From Martinezella calliandrae (lineage in GTDB: Bacteria; Pseudomonadota; Alphaproteobacteria; Rhizobiales; Rhizobiaceae), in contig NZ_JARFYN010000019.1 in NCBI RefSeq assembly GCF_030272695.1, positions 41,424 to 105,423 of the forward strand: 64,000 nucleotides of DNA. The letters are read 5' to 3'. Position 1 is the first letter of the stretch; the number at the start of each line of letters is the position of its first letter. Shown here piece after piece: positions 8,757 to 17,119 of this stretch. The notes beneath the pieces are model-generated. The model worked only from the letters and a program-made list of their open reading frames with translations. It searched no databases and had not been told where the DNA came from. The position numbers and the translations under genes are program-made.

Positions 8757-11700
8757 ACCAGCTCGACGTCAATTACGCCGGGCGCGGTGCGCAGTGCGGC
8801 CGCGATTTCCGGCGTGATGCGATATTTCTCCGGCAGCGCGACTTCCACCTCGCGCTTGCCCTCCTCCTTGATGACGATGAAGGAGACGAGGCCGTCGCCC
8901 TTGGCGTTGAGGTGGACGGCCACCGCCTTCAGGGGGCCGGAATCGCGGACGTAGACGCGTAGCGCCTTCTGCATCTGCAGCGACTTTTCCTCCAGCGATT
9001 GCGCCGTCTGCAGGCGCAGGCTGATGCCTTCCGGCCGCTCGTCCGCCTGCGCGGTAATGACGAAGGATTTGCCGACTTCGAGCACGTCGCGATATTGATT
9101 GAGCACCTCCGAGAACAGCACGGCCTCGAACTGGCCTGAGGCATCGGAGAAGACGAAGATGCCCATCTTGTTGCCGGTGCGCGTCTTGCGCTCTTGCTTC
9201 GAGATGACGGTGCCGGCCAGGCGGCCGTTGCTGGCCCCCTGCTTCACCGCCGTCGAGAAATCGGCGAAGGTCTGCACGCGCATCTTGTTCAGCACGTTCT
9301 TGTAGGTGTCCAGCGGATGGGCCGTGAGATAGAAGCCGAGCACCTGGAATTCGCGCAGCAGCCGCTCCGAGGCAAGCCAGGGCGTAAAGGGTGGCAGAAG
9401 GATCTTCTCAGGTCCCGAAGCCGCACTTCCGAACATGTCGGACTGGCCGCTTCGCTTGTTCTCCTGCGCGACTTGCGCATAGCCCATGATCCGGTCCAGC
9501 CCGCCGATCAGTTGCGCGCGGTCGATATCGAAACAATCGAAGGCGCCCGCGGCAATCAGGCTTTCCAGCACACGGCGGTTGATCTGCTTCGGATCGATGC
9601 GCAGGCAGAAATCCTCGATGCCAGCAAAAGGCCGGTCGCCGCGCACCTCGACAATATGAGCGACAGCAGATTCGCCGACACCTTTGATGGCGGCCAGTGC
9701 GTAATAGATGCGATTTTCGCCCGTCTCGAAATGACGGAACGAGGTCTGAATCGACGGCGCGATGACTTCAATGCCGAGACGCTTGGCGTCCTGGCGGAAG
9801 TCGTTGACCTTTTCGGTGTTCGCCATATCGAGCGTCATAGACGCCGCAAGGAACTCCACCGGATAATGCGCCTTCATATAGGCCGTCTGGTAGGAGACGA
9901 TGGCGTAGGCAGCGGCGTGCGATTTGTTGAAGCCGTAGTTGGCGAACTTGGCGAGCAGGTCGAAAATGACGTCCGCCTGGCCCTTCGACACGCCATTCTT
10001 GACGGCGCCATCGACGAAGCGTTCGCGCTGCTGGTCCATCTCGGCCTTGATCTTCTTGCCCATGGCGCGGCGCAGAAGATCAGCCTCACCGAGCGAATAG
10101 CCGGAAAGTACCTGCGCGATCTGCATCACCTGTTCCTGATAGACGATGACGCCCTGTGTTTCCTTCAGGAGATGGTCGATCGTCGGATGGATCGATTCGA
10201 TCTCCTCTTCGCCATGCTTGCGGGCATTGTAGACCGGGATATTTTCCATCGGGCCTGGACGGTAGAGAGCCACCAGCGCGATGATATCCTCGATGCAGTC
10301 CGGGCGCATACCGATCAGAGCCTTGCGCATGCCGGCACTTTCCACCTGGAACACGCCGACCGTCTCGCCACGCGAGAGCATGTCGTAGGTCGTCTTATCG
10401 TCGAGCGGGATGCTGGCGAGATCAAGCGTAATTCCGCGCTTGGCGACGAAATCGACCGCCGTCTTCAGCACCGTCAGCGTCTTCAGGCCGAGGAAGTCGA
10501 ACTTCACCAGGCCGGCCTGCTCCACCCACTTCATGTTGAACTGAGTGACCGGCATGTCGGAGCGCGGGTCTCGATACATCGGCACGAGCTTCGACAGCGG
10601 CCGGTCGCCGATGACGATACCGGCGGCATGCGTCGAGGCGTGGCGATAAAGGCCCTCGATCTTCTGGGCAATGTCGAGCAGACGGGCGACGACCGGTTCC
10701 TTGTCGGCTTCCTCCTGAAGGCGCGGCTCTTCCTCGATCGCCTTGCTGAGCGGCGTCGGATTGGCGGGATTGTTCGGCACCAGCTTGCAGATCTTATCGA
10801 CCTGACCATAGGGCATTTCCAGCACGCGGCCGACGTCGCGAAGGGCGGCGCGCGCCTGAAGCGAACCAAAAGTGATGATTTGCGCTACCTGTTCTCGGCC
10901 ATATTTGCGCTGCACGTAACGGATCACCTCTTCGCGGCGGTCCTGGCAGAAATCGATATCGAAGTCGGGCATCGATACGCGTTCCGGATTGAGGAAGCGC
11001 TCGAACAGCAGCGAGAAGCGCAGCGGGTCGACGTCGGTGATCGTCAGCGCATAGGCGACCAGCGAGCCCGCGCCCGAACCGCGTCCGGGTCCGACCGGGA
11101 TATCGTGCTGCTTGGCCCATTTGATGAAGTCCGAGACGATCAGGAAGTAACCGGGGAACTTCATGCGCTGGATAACGCTGAGCTCGAATTCCAATCGCTC
11201 GCGATAATCGTTCTCCACATAGCCCGGCGCCATGCCGAGCGAGGCGAGCCGCCGGTCGAGACCTTCGACCGCCTGGGCGCGCAATTCTGCCGCCTCGGCG
11301 CGTTCGGCCTCCTCCGCATCGTCGGTGGCGCCGGTGAAGCGCGGGAGGATCGGCTTGCGTGTCTTCAGGACGAAGGAACAGCGCCGGGCGATCTCGACGG
11401 TGTTTTCCAAGGCTTCCGGAAGATTGGCGAATAGCTTCGCCATATCGGCGCGGCTCTTCAAATAATGGTCCGGCGTCAGCCGGAAACGGGTATCGTCCGA
11501 AACGATGGCATTGTGGGCGACGGCCATCAGCGCGTCATGAGCATCATAATCGTCGCGGGTCGGGAAAAACGCCTCGTTGGTTGCGACCAGCGGCAGGTCA
11601 TGCTCGTAGGCGAGCGCGATCATCTTCTGTTCGTGGCGGCGATCATAGGTGCCATGACGTTGCAGTTCGACATAAAGGCGATCGCCAAACAGGTCCTTCA

Positions 11701-12250
11701 GTGTCAGCAGGCGCGACAGAGCCTGCGGCGCATGACCCTCCTTCAGCGCCATATCGACCGGGCCGCCGAGTGAACCGGTCAGCGCGATCACGCCATCTGT
11801 ACCGATCTCCTCCAACCAGGAGGCGGTGATATGAGGGGCGTTGTTGCCTTCGCCGCCAAGATAAGCGCGGCTGACGAGATCGACCAGCCGCTCATAGCCC
11901 CGCTCCGTAGCTGCAAGCAACACGATGGACGGCAGCTTGGCCAAGGCCTGCTGCCACCCACGCTTCTCGCTCTCGACACCGTCTTCCATGTCGATAGACA
12001 CCTGGCAGCCGATGATCGGCTGCAGCCCCTCGTCCATCGCCTTTTGGGAGAACTCCAGTGCAACGAAAAGGTTGTTCGTATCGGTAATGGCAATGGCCGG
12101 CTGATTGTCGCCGGCCGCCTTGGCGAGGATCTTCTTCAGCGGCAATGCGCCTTCGAGCAGCGAATAGGCAGAATGGACGCGAAGATGCACGAATTCCGGC
12201 GTGTCACCGACCGGCGCATTCGGTGCGCCGCTGCTACCCATATCCGCCAT
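8753..12250 (-). CDS. dnaE: DNA polymerase III alpha subunit (replicative)
   Basis: The catalytic subunit of the chromosomal replicase. About 1165 residues: N-terminal PHP domain (HLRVHSAYSLLEGAL), the Pol IIIalpha palm with GRGSGAGSLVAYAL and the catalytic PDFDIDFCQ, finger region, tandem helix-hairpin-helix, and a C-terminal OB fold (AGTVISKQERKTRTGNKMG). The length and full PHP domain indicate DnaE1, not the mutagenic DnaE2. A second ATG at 12253 is equally in frame; 12250 gives better spacing from AAGGG. A 28-codon gene with a LexA operator lies 117 bp upstream on the same strand with no obvious terminator between, so part of dnaE transcription could be DNA-damage responsive. Confidence 0.95.
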   Translation of the reverse strand: MADMGSSGAPNAPVGDTPEFVHLRVHSAYSLLEGALPLKKILAKAAGDNQPAIAITDTNNLFVALEFSQKAMDEGLQPIIGCQVSIDMEDGVESEKRGWQQALAKLPSIVLLAATERGYERLVDLVSRAYLGGEGNNAPHITASWLEEIGTDGVIALTGSLGGPVDMALKEGHAPQALSRLLTLKDLFGDRLYVELQRHGTYDRRHEQKMIALAYEHDLPLVATNEAFFPTRDDYDAHDALMAVAHNAIVSDDTRFRLTPDHYLKSRADMAKLFANLPEALENTVEIARRCSFVLKTRKPILPRFTGATDDAEEAERAEAAELRAQAVEGLDRRLASLGMAPGYVENDYRERLEFELSVIQRMKFPGYFLIVSDFIKWAKQHDIPVGPGRGSGAGSLVAYALTITDVDPLRFSLLFERFLNPERVSMPDFDIDFCQDRREEVIRYVQRKYGREQVAQIITFGSLQARAALRDVGRVLEMPYGQVDKICKLVPNNPANPTPLSKAIEEEPRLQEEADKEPVVARLLDIAQKIEGLYRHASTHAAGIVIGDRPLSKLVPMYRDPRSDMPVTQFNMKWVEQAGLVKFDFLGLKTLTVLKTAVDFVAKRGITLDLASIPLDDKTTYDMLSRGETVGVFQVESAGMRKALIGMRPDCIEDIIALVALYRPGPMENIPVYNARKHGEEEIESIHPTIDHLLKETQGVIVYQEQVMQIAQVLSGYSLGEADLLRRAMGKKIKAEMDQQRERFVDGAVKNGVSKGQADVIFDLLAKFANYGFNKSHAAAYAIVSYQTAYMKAHYPVEFLAASMTLDMANTEKVNDFRQDAKRLGIEVIAPSIQTSFRHFETGENRIYYALAAIKGVGESAVAHIVEVRGDRPFAGIEDFCLRIDPKQINRRVLESLIAAGAFDCFDIDRAQLIGGLDRIMGYAQVAQENKRSGQSDMFGSAASGPEKILLPPFTPWLASERLLREFQVLGFYLTAHPLDTYKNVLNKMRVQTFADFSTAVKQGASNGRLAGTVISKQERKTRTGNKMGIFVFSDASGQFEAVLFSEVLNQYRDVLEVGKSFVITAQADERPEGISLRLQTAQSLEEKSLQMQKALRVYVRDSGPLKAVAVHLNAKGDGLVSFIVIKEEGKREVEVALPEKYRITPEIAAALRTAPGVIDVELV

Positions 12251-12367
12251 CATATGCCCTTCCGCATGCCCAAATGAATCGGCTGCATTGTCGGCATAGC
12301 GGACGATAAAGTCCAGAAGTTGATCTCATGAATCACGAGCGCATCGCAACACCCGTGGGGACAAGAG

Positions 12368-12454
12368 TCACATCGCCATCATGATGAGGGAAAAACTGGC
12401 AACAAACATGACGATGGAGGTGAATGCTGCAACGTCTCGAATGATATCGGTCAT
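12368..12454 (-). CDS. 28-residue SOS-controlled membrane peptide (candidate)
   Basis: Seen: an ATG at 12454 with an excellent ribosome-binding site (AAGGAG, 12462-12467, 7 nt away) opens a 28-codon frame ending in TGA at 12368. The peptide begins MTDIIRD and continues as one hydrophobic segment (about residues 8-28, ending SLIMMAM), long enough for a single transmembrane helix. An exact LexA operator lies 33 bp before the start. Known: SOS-induced membrane peptides of this size include SidA of Caulobacter (29 aa, inhibits division) and TisB of E. coli (29 aa, depolarises the membrane). Inference: a LexA-repressed division inhibitor or membrane toxin. It has no dedicated terminator and lies upstream of dnaE on the same strand. 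Confidence 0.65.
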   Translation of the reverse strand: MTDIIRDVAAFTSIVMFVASFSLIMMAM

Positions 12455-12461
12455 TTACGCG

Positions 12462-12467
12462 CTCCTT
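12462..12467 (-). promoter_or_regulatory. Strong Shine-Dalgarno of the 28-codon gene
   Basis: AAGGAG on the minus strand, 7 nt before the ATG at 12454. It is one of the best ribosome sites in the window and is the main support for treating such a short frame as translated. Confidence 0.7.
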
Positions 12468-12487
12468 ACTCGTTATGTTTCCTTTTT

Positions 12488-12502
12488 GTTCTATTTATGT
12501 TC
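12488..12502 (-). promoter_or_regulatory. LexA (SOS) operator upstream of the 28-codon gene
   Basis: Exact GAAC-N7-GAAC on the minus strand (GTTC-N7-GTTC on plus) with an all A/T spacer. It lies 33 bp before the small peptide gene and 106 bp before the divergent gene at 12609, so it most likely controls the former but could affect both. Confidence 0.8.
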
Positions 12503-12608
12503 GAGAGTCAATAGGTGCATCAATAAATTTCACTGTCGTTGTTTTGGTCGAAGTCGATGGACCGAAGGCACAACCCTAAGCTATGAAAACGCGAACGGAG
12601 AGATCACG

Positions 12609-13202
12609 ATGAAATCACTTGCCTGCGCTCTCATTCTGCTTTCGGCTACATCGGCACTTCACGCCGAAGATATGGTCGCGCCCGACCGCATCATCGACGC
12701 CGCAATCGGCGACTGGAACAAGGACGGCAAGCCGGACCTTGCATTGCTGGCGTTGGCCCCGCCGAACGATCAGGCCGACAATACAATCGGCATCTATATT
12801 TATCTACGCGACCAAGAACATGCGCTGCTGAAGCTGGCGGCCGCCGCACCTGACAAGATATCGGGGAGTGCCGAGCCCGGCGGCATGGTCGGTCAGGAGC
12901 CGTCAATCGCGGCGCTGCCCAATGGTTCGATTGCCGTTACCTCGCAGAACGACGCGATCGGGCGGGATCGCTGGCATCGGACTCTCACCCTCGCCTTCCG
13001 TAACAACGCCTTCGTCGTTGCGGGCTACACCTATGATTACCGGGATACTCTCAATCCTGACGGTGGCTTCACCTGCGACTACAATGTCCTGACGGGTAAA
13101 GCGACAAAGGGCGGCAAGGAACTCAAGACCGACGCCAAGACCATCAAGATCCAGGACTGGAATGTCGATATCGGCCAGAAAAGCTGTGGCCTAAGCCAGT
13201 AA
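12609..13202 (+). CDS. Secreted protein with an FG-GAP/VCBS-type calcium motif
   Basis: A 197-residue protein with a Sec signal peptide (Lys2, hydrophobic stretch, cleavage near ALHA-ED at residue 20). Just after it is DWNKDGKPDL, the D-x-N-x-D-G-x-x-D calcium loop of FG-GAP/VCBS repeats; only one copy is evident. The rest, including GGFTCDYNVLTGKATKGG, I do not recognise. GGAG lies ahead of ATG 12609. Probably periplasmic; function unknown. It is divergent from the LexA-controlled peptide gene. Confidence 0.7.
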   Translation: MKSLACALILLSATSALHAEDMVAPDRIIDAAIGDWNKDGKPDLALLALAPPNDQADNTIGIYIYLRDQEHALLKLAAAAPDKISGSAEPGGMVGQEPSIAALPNGSIAVTSQNDAIGRDRWHRTLTLAFRNNAFVVAGYTYDYRDTLNPDGGFTCDYNVLTGKATKGGKELKTDAKTIKIQDWNVDIGQKSCGLSQ

Positions 13203-13214
13203 CGACAGCCATTT

Positions 13215-13229
13215 GTTCACTATATGTTC
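13215..13229 (+). promoter_or_regulatory. LexA (SOS) operator of the DUF5680 gene
   Basis: Exact GTTC-N7-GTTC with spacer ACTATAT, just past the stop of the preceding gene and 57 bp before the GTG start chosen for the next gene. It is the third perfect site in 9 kb. Confidence 0.8.
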
Positions 13230-13286
13230 TTTACACGATACGGCATGCGTGCCATCCTCAGCTCTCATCATGGGATGGAGAGAGCC

Positions 13287-13754
13287 GTGCCGGATCTTGC
13301 AGAGCTGAATTATTTTATTGTCACTGCGAAGGCGGAGACCTATGTCGGCGACGGCATGGCTCTACCGTCCTGCCGCAACGGTTCGCATGATTTCGGCTAC
13401 ACCAGCGGGCGCTGGCGCTATCTCGACAGCTATTTCGGCGGCACGGATTTCGCCGGACAGGAATTGGTCTGGCTGGACGACGAACCAGTATGGGCCATGA
13501 ACTATTTCGGACGGATCGCGGAGCCTGATCTGATCGACGCCAAGGCTGCGGGAATGATCACCAAAGCGGCTCTCATGCGGCTTTACCTTGATGAGAAACG
13601 CTTTCTTGGCGGCTTTGAATTCAACCATCCGCTTGGCCGCTATGTCGATCGCAGCACCGGTAACTGCGATCATTTTATCGGCCGCGAGGTCATCCTGGTG
13701 AATGAGTGCAAGGCATATGAGCTCGACTATCGCGGCGGGCTGATCGTCCCCTGA
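13287..13754 (+). CDS. DUF5680 domain protein under SOS control
   Basis: A 155-residue cytoplasmic protein. Its body (FIVTAKAETYVGDG, SHDFGYTSGRWRYLDSYFGG, FAGQELVWLDDEPVWAMNYFG) follows the DUF5680 pattern, a small fold often fused to or next to XRE regulators and without established activity. I chose GTG 13287: GGAG lies 6 nt before it and the protein then starts MPDLAELNYFI, in line with family members. The in-frame ATG at 13224 lies inside the LexA operator. Control by LexA links it to DNA damage; its role is unknown. Confidence 0.7.
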   Translation: MPDLAELNYFIVTAKAETYVGDGMALPSCRNGSHDFGYTSGRWRYLDSYFGGTDFAGQELVWLDDEPVWAMNYFGRIAEPDLIDAKAAGMITKAALMRLYLDEKRFLGGFEFNHPLGRYVDRSTGNCDHFIGREVILVNECKAYELDYRGGLIVP

Positions 13755-13763
13755 CGAATGCCG

Positions 13764-14447
13764 TCAAAACTCAACGACCTTGCCGTCGTGGATGGTAACG
13801 CGACGATCCATGCGAGCGGCGAGTTCGTGATTATGCGTGGCAATCAGCGCTGCGAGACCCGACTGCCGCACCAGTGCTTCGAGCGCGTCGAAAACATAGT
13901 GCGCGGTATCCGGATCGAGGTTGCCGGTCGGCTCGTCGGCCAAAAGCACCAACGGTGCGTTGGCGACAGCGCGGGCGATGGCGACACGCTGCTGCTCACC
14001 GCCGGAAAGCTCGGCCGGGCGATGGTCGGCGCGGTGGCCGATGCGCATATAGTCGAGAAGCTGGGCAGCGCGGGCGGCCGCTTCATTCCAGGAGAGACCG
14101 GAAATCAGTTGCGGCATCATGATATTTTCCAGCGCCGAAAACTCCGGAAGCAAATGGTGGAACTGGTAGACGAAGCCGATCTCGCTGCGGCGGACGGCCG
14201 TACGCTTTTCGTCGGATAGTCCCTCGCAAGCACAGCCGTTGATCGTCACCTCGCCGCCATCGGGGTGCTCGAGCAGACCCGCGACATGCAGAAGCGTCGA
14301 TTTCCCCGTTCCTGACGGTGCGACAAGGGCTACGATCTCGCCGCTACTCAAGGCAAAATCTGCGCCCTTCAGGATCGAAAGCCGCGTCTCACCCTGCCCG
14401 TAATGACGCTCCACGCCCGTAAGCTGGAGAACGACGTTGCGCTTCAT
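13764..14447 (-). CDS. lolD: Lipoprotein-releasing ABC transporter ATPase LolD
   Basis: Powers extraction of outer-membrane lipoproteins from the inner membrane to the carrier LolA. The 227-residue ATPase has Walker A (APSGTGKST), the signature LSGGEQQRV, Walker B (LVLLADEPTGNLD) and the switch His in ATHNHE. ATG 14447 is preferred over the in-frame TTG one codon earlier. It follows its membrane partner lolC by 15 bp. Confidence 0.93.
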   Translation of the reverse strand: MKRNVVLQLTGVERHYGQGETRLSILKGADFALSSGEIVALVAPSGTGKSTLLHVAGLLEHPDGGEVTINGCACEGLSDEKRTAVRRSEIGFVYQFHHLLPEFSALENIMMPQLISGLSWNEAAARAAQLLDYMRIGHRADHRPAELSGGEQQRVAIARAVANAPLVLLADEPTGNLDPDTAHYVFDALEALVRQSGLAALIATHNHELAARMDRRVTIHDGKVVEF

Positions 14448-14462
14448 CAAATGTGGAATTCC

Positions 14463-15773
14463 TTATTCGTACCGTAGCGCCTGCACTGGATCGAGCCGCG
14501 AGGCGCGCCAGGCCGGAAAGATCGTGGCGAGGAAGGAGAGCGTCAACGCCATCACGACCACTGAAGCGGTCTCACCGAGATTCATTTGCGCCGGCAACTT
14601 GCTGAGGAAATAGACCTCGGGATTGAAGATCACGGTGCCGGATATCCAGGAGAAGAACTGGCGGATCGATTCAATGTTGAGGCAGACGACGACACCGAGC
14701 GCCACGCCAGCGACAGTGCCGACAACGCCGATCGCCGCACCCGTCATGAAGAAGATCCGCATGATCGCCCCGGATGTCGCGCCCATGGTGCGTAAGATGG
14801 CGATATCGCTTCCCTTGTCCTTCACCAGCATGATCAAGCCGGAAATAATATTAAGCGCAGCGACGATGACGATCAGCGTCAGGATCATGAACATGGTGTT
14901 GCGCTCGACCTGCAGTGCCGAGAAAAAGGTCTCATTCACCTGCCGCCAGTCGGTGAGAAAAACCTGCCGCCCTGCCGCCGCCTCGATCTGCGGCCTCAAT
15001 TCGTCGACATCATCCGGATTATTGACGAACAGCTCGATCTTCTCGACGATCCCTTCCGCATTGAAAAAGAGCTGCGACTCCTCCAGCGGCATGAAGACCA
15101 CGGAGGAATCGTATTCGGACATGCCGACTTCGAAGATGCCGGAGATCGGATAGGCTTTGACGCGCGGATTGACTCCGAAGGGCGTCACGTCGCCGTCGGG
15201 CGCAGTAAGCGTGATCTGATCGCCGACGGTAAGTCCGAGCTGCCGGGCCAGACGTGAACCGACCATAACGCCCTGCCCGGCTTTGAAGCCGACCATGTCA
15301 CCATCGACGATGTGGTCCGAAACGGTCTTGAGCTTGGTGAGGTCCTCGGATCGGATGCCGCGCACGAGAGCACCGGTGCCCGAACCGCCGCGGCCGGAGG
15401 CAAGCGTCTCTCCTTCGACCAGCGGCAGAGCCATGGTGACGCCGGGGACAGCGGCGAGCCTCTGCGCCAGCGAGGCATAATCATTCAGCGGCGAATCCAC
15501 CGCCTGGACAACGACATGACCGTTAAAGCCGAGGATCTGCTTGAAGAGTTCCGCGCGAAATCCGTTCATGACGGCCATGACAATGATCAAAGCCGCGACG
15601 CCGAGCATGATGCCGACCAGCGAGAAGCCAGCGATGACCGAAATAGACGCTTCCTTGCGCCGGGCGCGCAGATACCGCCATGCGACAAGCCGCTCGAAGC
15701 CAGAAAACGGGCGCGCTGACGGGCTGGTTTTGAGGACCTTCTCCTGCTGCTCCATTACCGCGCTCGCCGCCAT
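14463..15773 (-). CDS. lolC: Lipoprotein-releasing ABC transporter permease LolC/E
   Basis: The 436-residue inner-membrane subunit. One transmembrane helix near residues 45-70, a large periplasmic domain (including ALVRGI and FEVGMSEYDSSVVFM) and three C-terminal helices give the four-helix FtsX/LolC topology. Alphaproteobacteria use one LolC/E-type protein, probably as a homodimer, with LolD. It lies 23 bp after proS in what looks like one operon proS-lolC-lolD. Confidence 0.93.
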   Translation of the reverse strand: MAASAVMEQQEKVLKTSPSARPFSGFERLVAWRYLRARRKEASISVIAGFSLVGIMLGVAALIIVMAVMNGFRAELFKQILGFNGHVVVQAVDSPLNDYASLAQRLAAVPGVTMALPLVEGETLASGRGGSGTGALVRGIRSEDLTKLKTVSDHIVDGDMVGFKAGQGVMVGSRLARQLGLTVGDQITLTAPDGDVTPFGVNPRVKAYPISGIFEVGMSEYDSSVVFMPLEESQLFFNAEGIVEKIELFVNNPDDVDELRPQIEAAAGRQVFLTDWRQVNETFFSALQVERNTMFMILTLIVIVAALNIISGLIMLVKDKGSDIAILRTMGATSGAIMRIFFMTGAAIGVVGTVAGVALGVVVCLNIESIRQFFSWISGTVIFNPEVYFLSKLPAQMNLGETASVVVMALTLSFLATIFPAWRASRLDPVQALRYE

Positions 15774-15796
15774 TCGCTTCTCATCCTATCGTTCCA

Positions 15797-17119
15797 TCAG
15801 CCCGCCAGCCGATTGAGCGCCGCTTCGACGGTCATCGTCTCCCGGGCACCCGTCTTGCGGTCCTTGACTTCCACTTCGCCACTCGCGATCGAACGAGGCC
15901 CGACGATGATCTGCACCGGCACGCCAATCAGATCGGCGGTGGCAAACTTCGTTCCGGCGCGATCGTCCCTGTCGTCGAGAAGCACATCCTTGCCGGCCTT
16001 TGACAGCGCAGCATAGGTCATCTCGCAAGCGGCGTCGCAGGCCTGATCGCCGGCCTTCATGTTGATCACGACGGCATCAAAGGGCGCGACCGAGGCCGGC
16101 CAGATGATTCCGTTCTCGTCATGCGATGCTTCGATGATGGCGGGAACAAGGCGTGTCGGGCCAATACCGTAAGATCCCATGTGGACGGCATGCTCCTTGC
16201 CGTCAGGTCCTTGCACTTTCGCGCCCATTGGCTCAGAATATTTGGTTCCGAAATAGAAGATATGACCGACTTCGATGCCGCGGGCCGACAAGCGCTCGGC
16301 CTCGGGGATGGCATTGAAGGCTGCCTCGTCATGCATTTCGGAGGTTGCCGCATAAAGCGAGGTCCACTTGTCGAAGATACCCTTCAGCCCTGCCACATCA
16401 TCAAAGTTCGTGTCTTCCGCAGGAATGTCGAAATTGACGAAATCTTTGTGGCAAAAGACTTCCGATTCGCCGGTGTCGGCAAGGATTATGAATTCATGGC
16501 TGAGGTTGCCGCCGATGGGGCCGGTATCGGCGCGCATCGGGATTGCCCTGAGGCCGAGGCGATTGAAGGTACGCAGATAGGCCGTGAACATCTTATTATA
16601 GGATTGCACAGCACCTTCCATCGTCAGATCGAAGGAATAGGCGTCCTTCATCATGAACTCGCGCGAGCGCATGGTGCCAAAGCGAGGACGGATCTCGTCG
16701 CGGAACTTCAACTGGATATGGTAAAGGTTCAACGGCAAATCCTTGTAGGACTTGACGTAGGAACGGAAGATGTCGGTGACCATCTCCTCATTCGTCGGGC
16801 CATAGAGCATCGGCCGCTCCTGACGGTCCTGGATGCGGAGCATCTCCTTGCCATAGGCGTCATAGCGGCCGCTTTCCTGCCAGAGCTCAGCCGACTGCAA
16901 CGTCGGCATCAGCAGCTCGATTGCGCCGGAACGGTTCTGTTCCTCACGAATGATATTGTTGACCTTGTCGAGAACGCGCTTACCAAGGGGCAGCCAGGAA
17001 TAGATGCCCTGCGACTGCTGGCGGATCATGCCGGCGCGCAGCATCAGCCGATGAGAAACAATTTCAGCCTCTTTGGGATTTTCCTTCAGAATGGGCATGA
17101 AGTAGCGAGACAGACGCAT
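15797..17119 (-). CDS. proS: Prolyl-tRNA synthetase
   Basis: Charges tRNA-Pro. At 440 residues it is the short form without the inserted editing domain, usual in alphaproteobacteria. Class II features: motif 2 around KFRDEIRPRFGTMRSREFMMKDAYSFD, motif 3 near GSYGIGPTRLVPAIIE, and a C-terminal anticodon-binding domain (DVLLDDRDDRAGTKF). I chose ATG 17119 (MRLSRYFMPILKENP), the family start; an upstream in-frame start adds 35 unrelated residues. Confidence 0.95.
   Translation of the reverse strand: MRLSRYFMPILKENPKEAEIVSHRLMLRAGMIRQQSQGIYSWLPLGKRVLDKVNNIIREEQNRSGAIELLMPTLQSAELWQESGRYDAYGKEMLRIQDRQERPMLYGPTNEEMVTDIFRSYVKSYKDLPLNLYHIQLKFRDEIRPRFGTMRSREFMMKDAYSFDLTMEGAVQSYNKMFTAYLRTFNRLGLRAIPMRADTGPIGGNLSHEFIILADTGESEVFCHKDFVNFDIPAEDTNFDDVAGLKGIFDKWTSLYAATSEMHDEAAFNAIPEAERLSARGIEVGHIFYFGTKYSEPMGAKVQGPDGKEHAVHMGSYGIGPTRLVPAIIEASHDENGIIWPASVAPFDAVVINMKAGDQACDAACEMTYAALSKAGKDVLLDDRDDRAGTKFATADLIGVPVQIIVGPRSIASGEVEVKDRKTGARETMTVEAALNRLAG

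Noticed and set aside
9194..11434. 746-codon open frame opposite dnaE
   Set aside because: It is an antisense shadow of a GC-rich gene, with His/Arg/Asp-rich composition and no family match.
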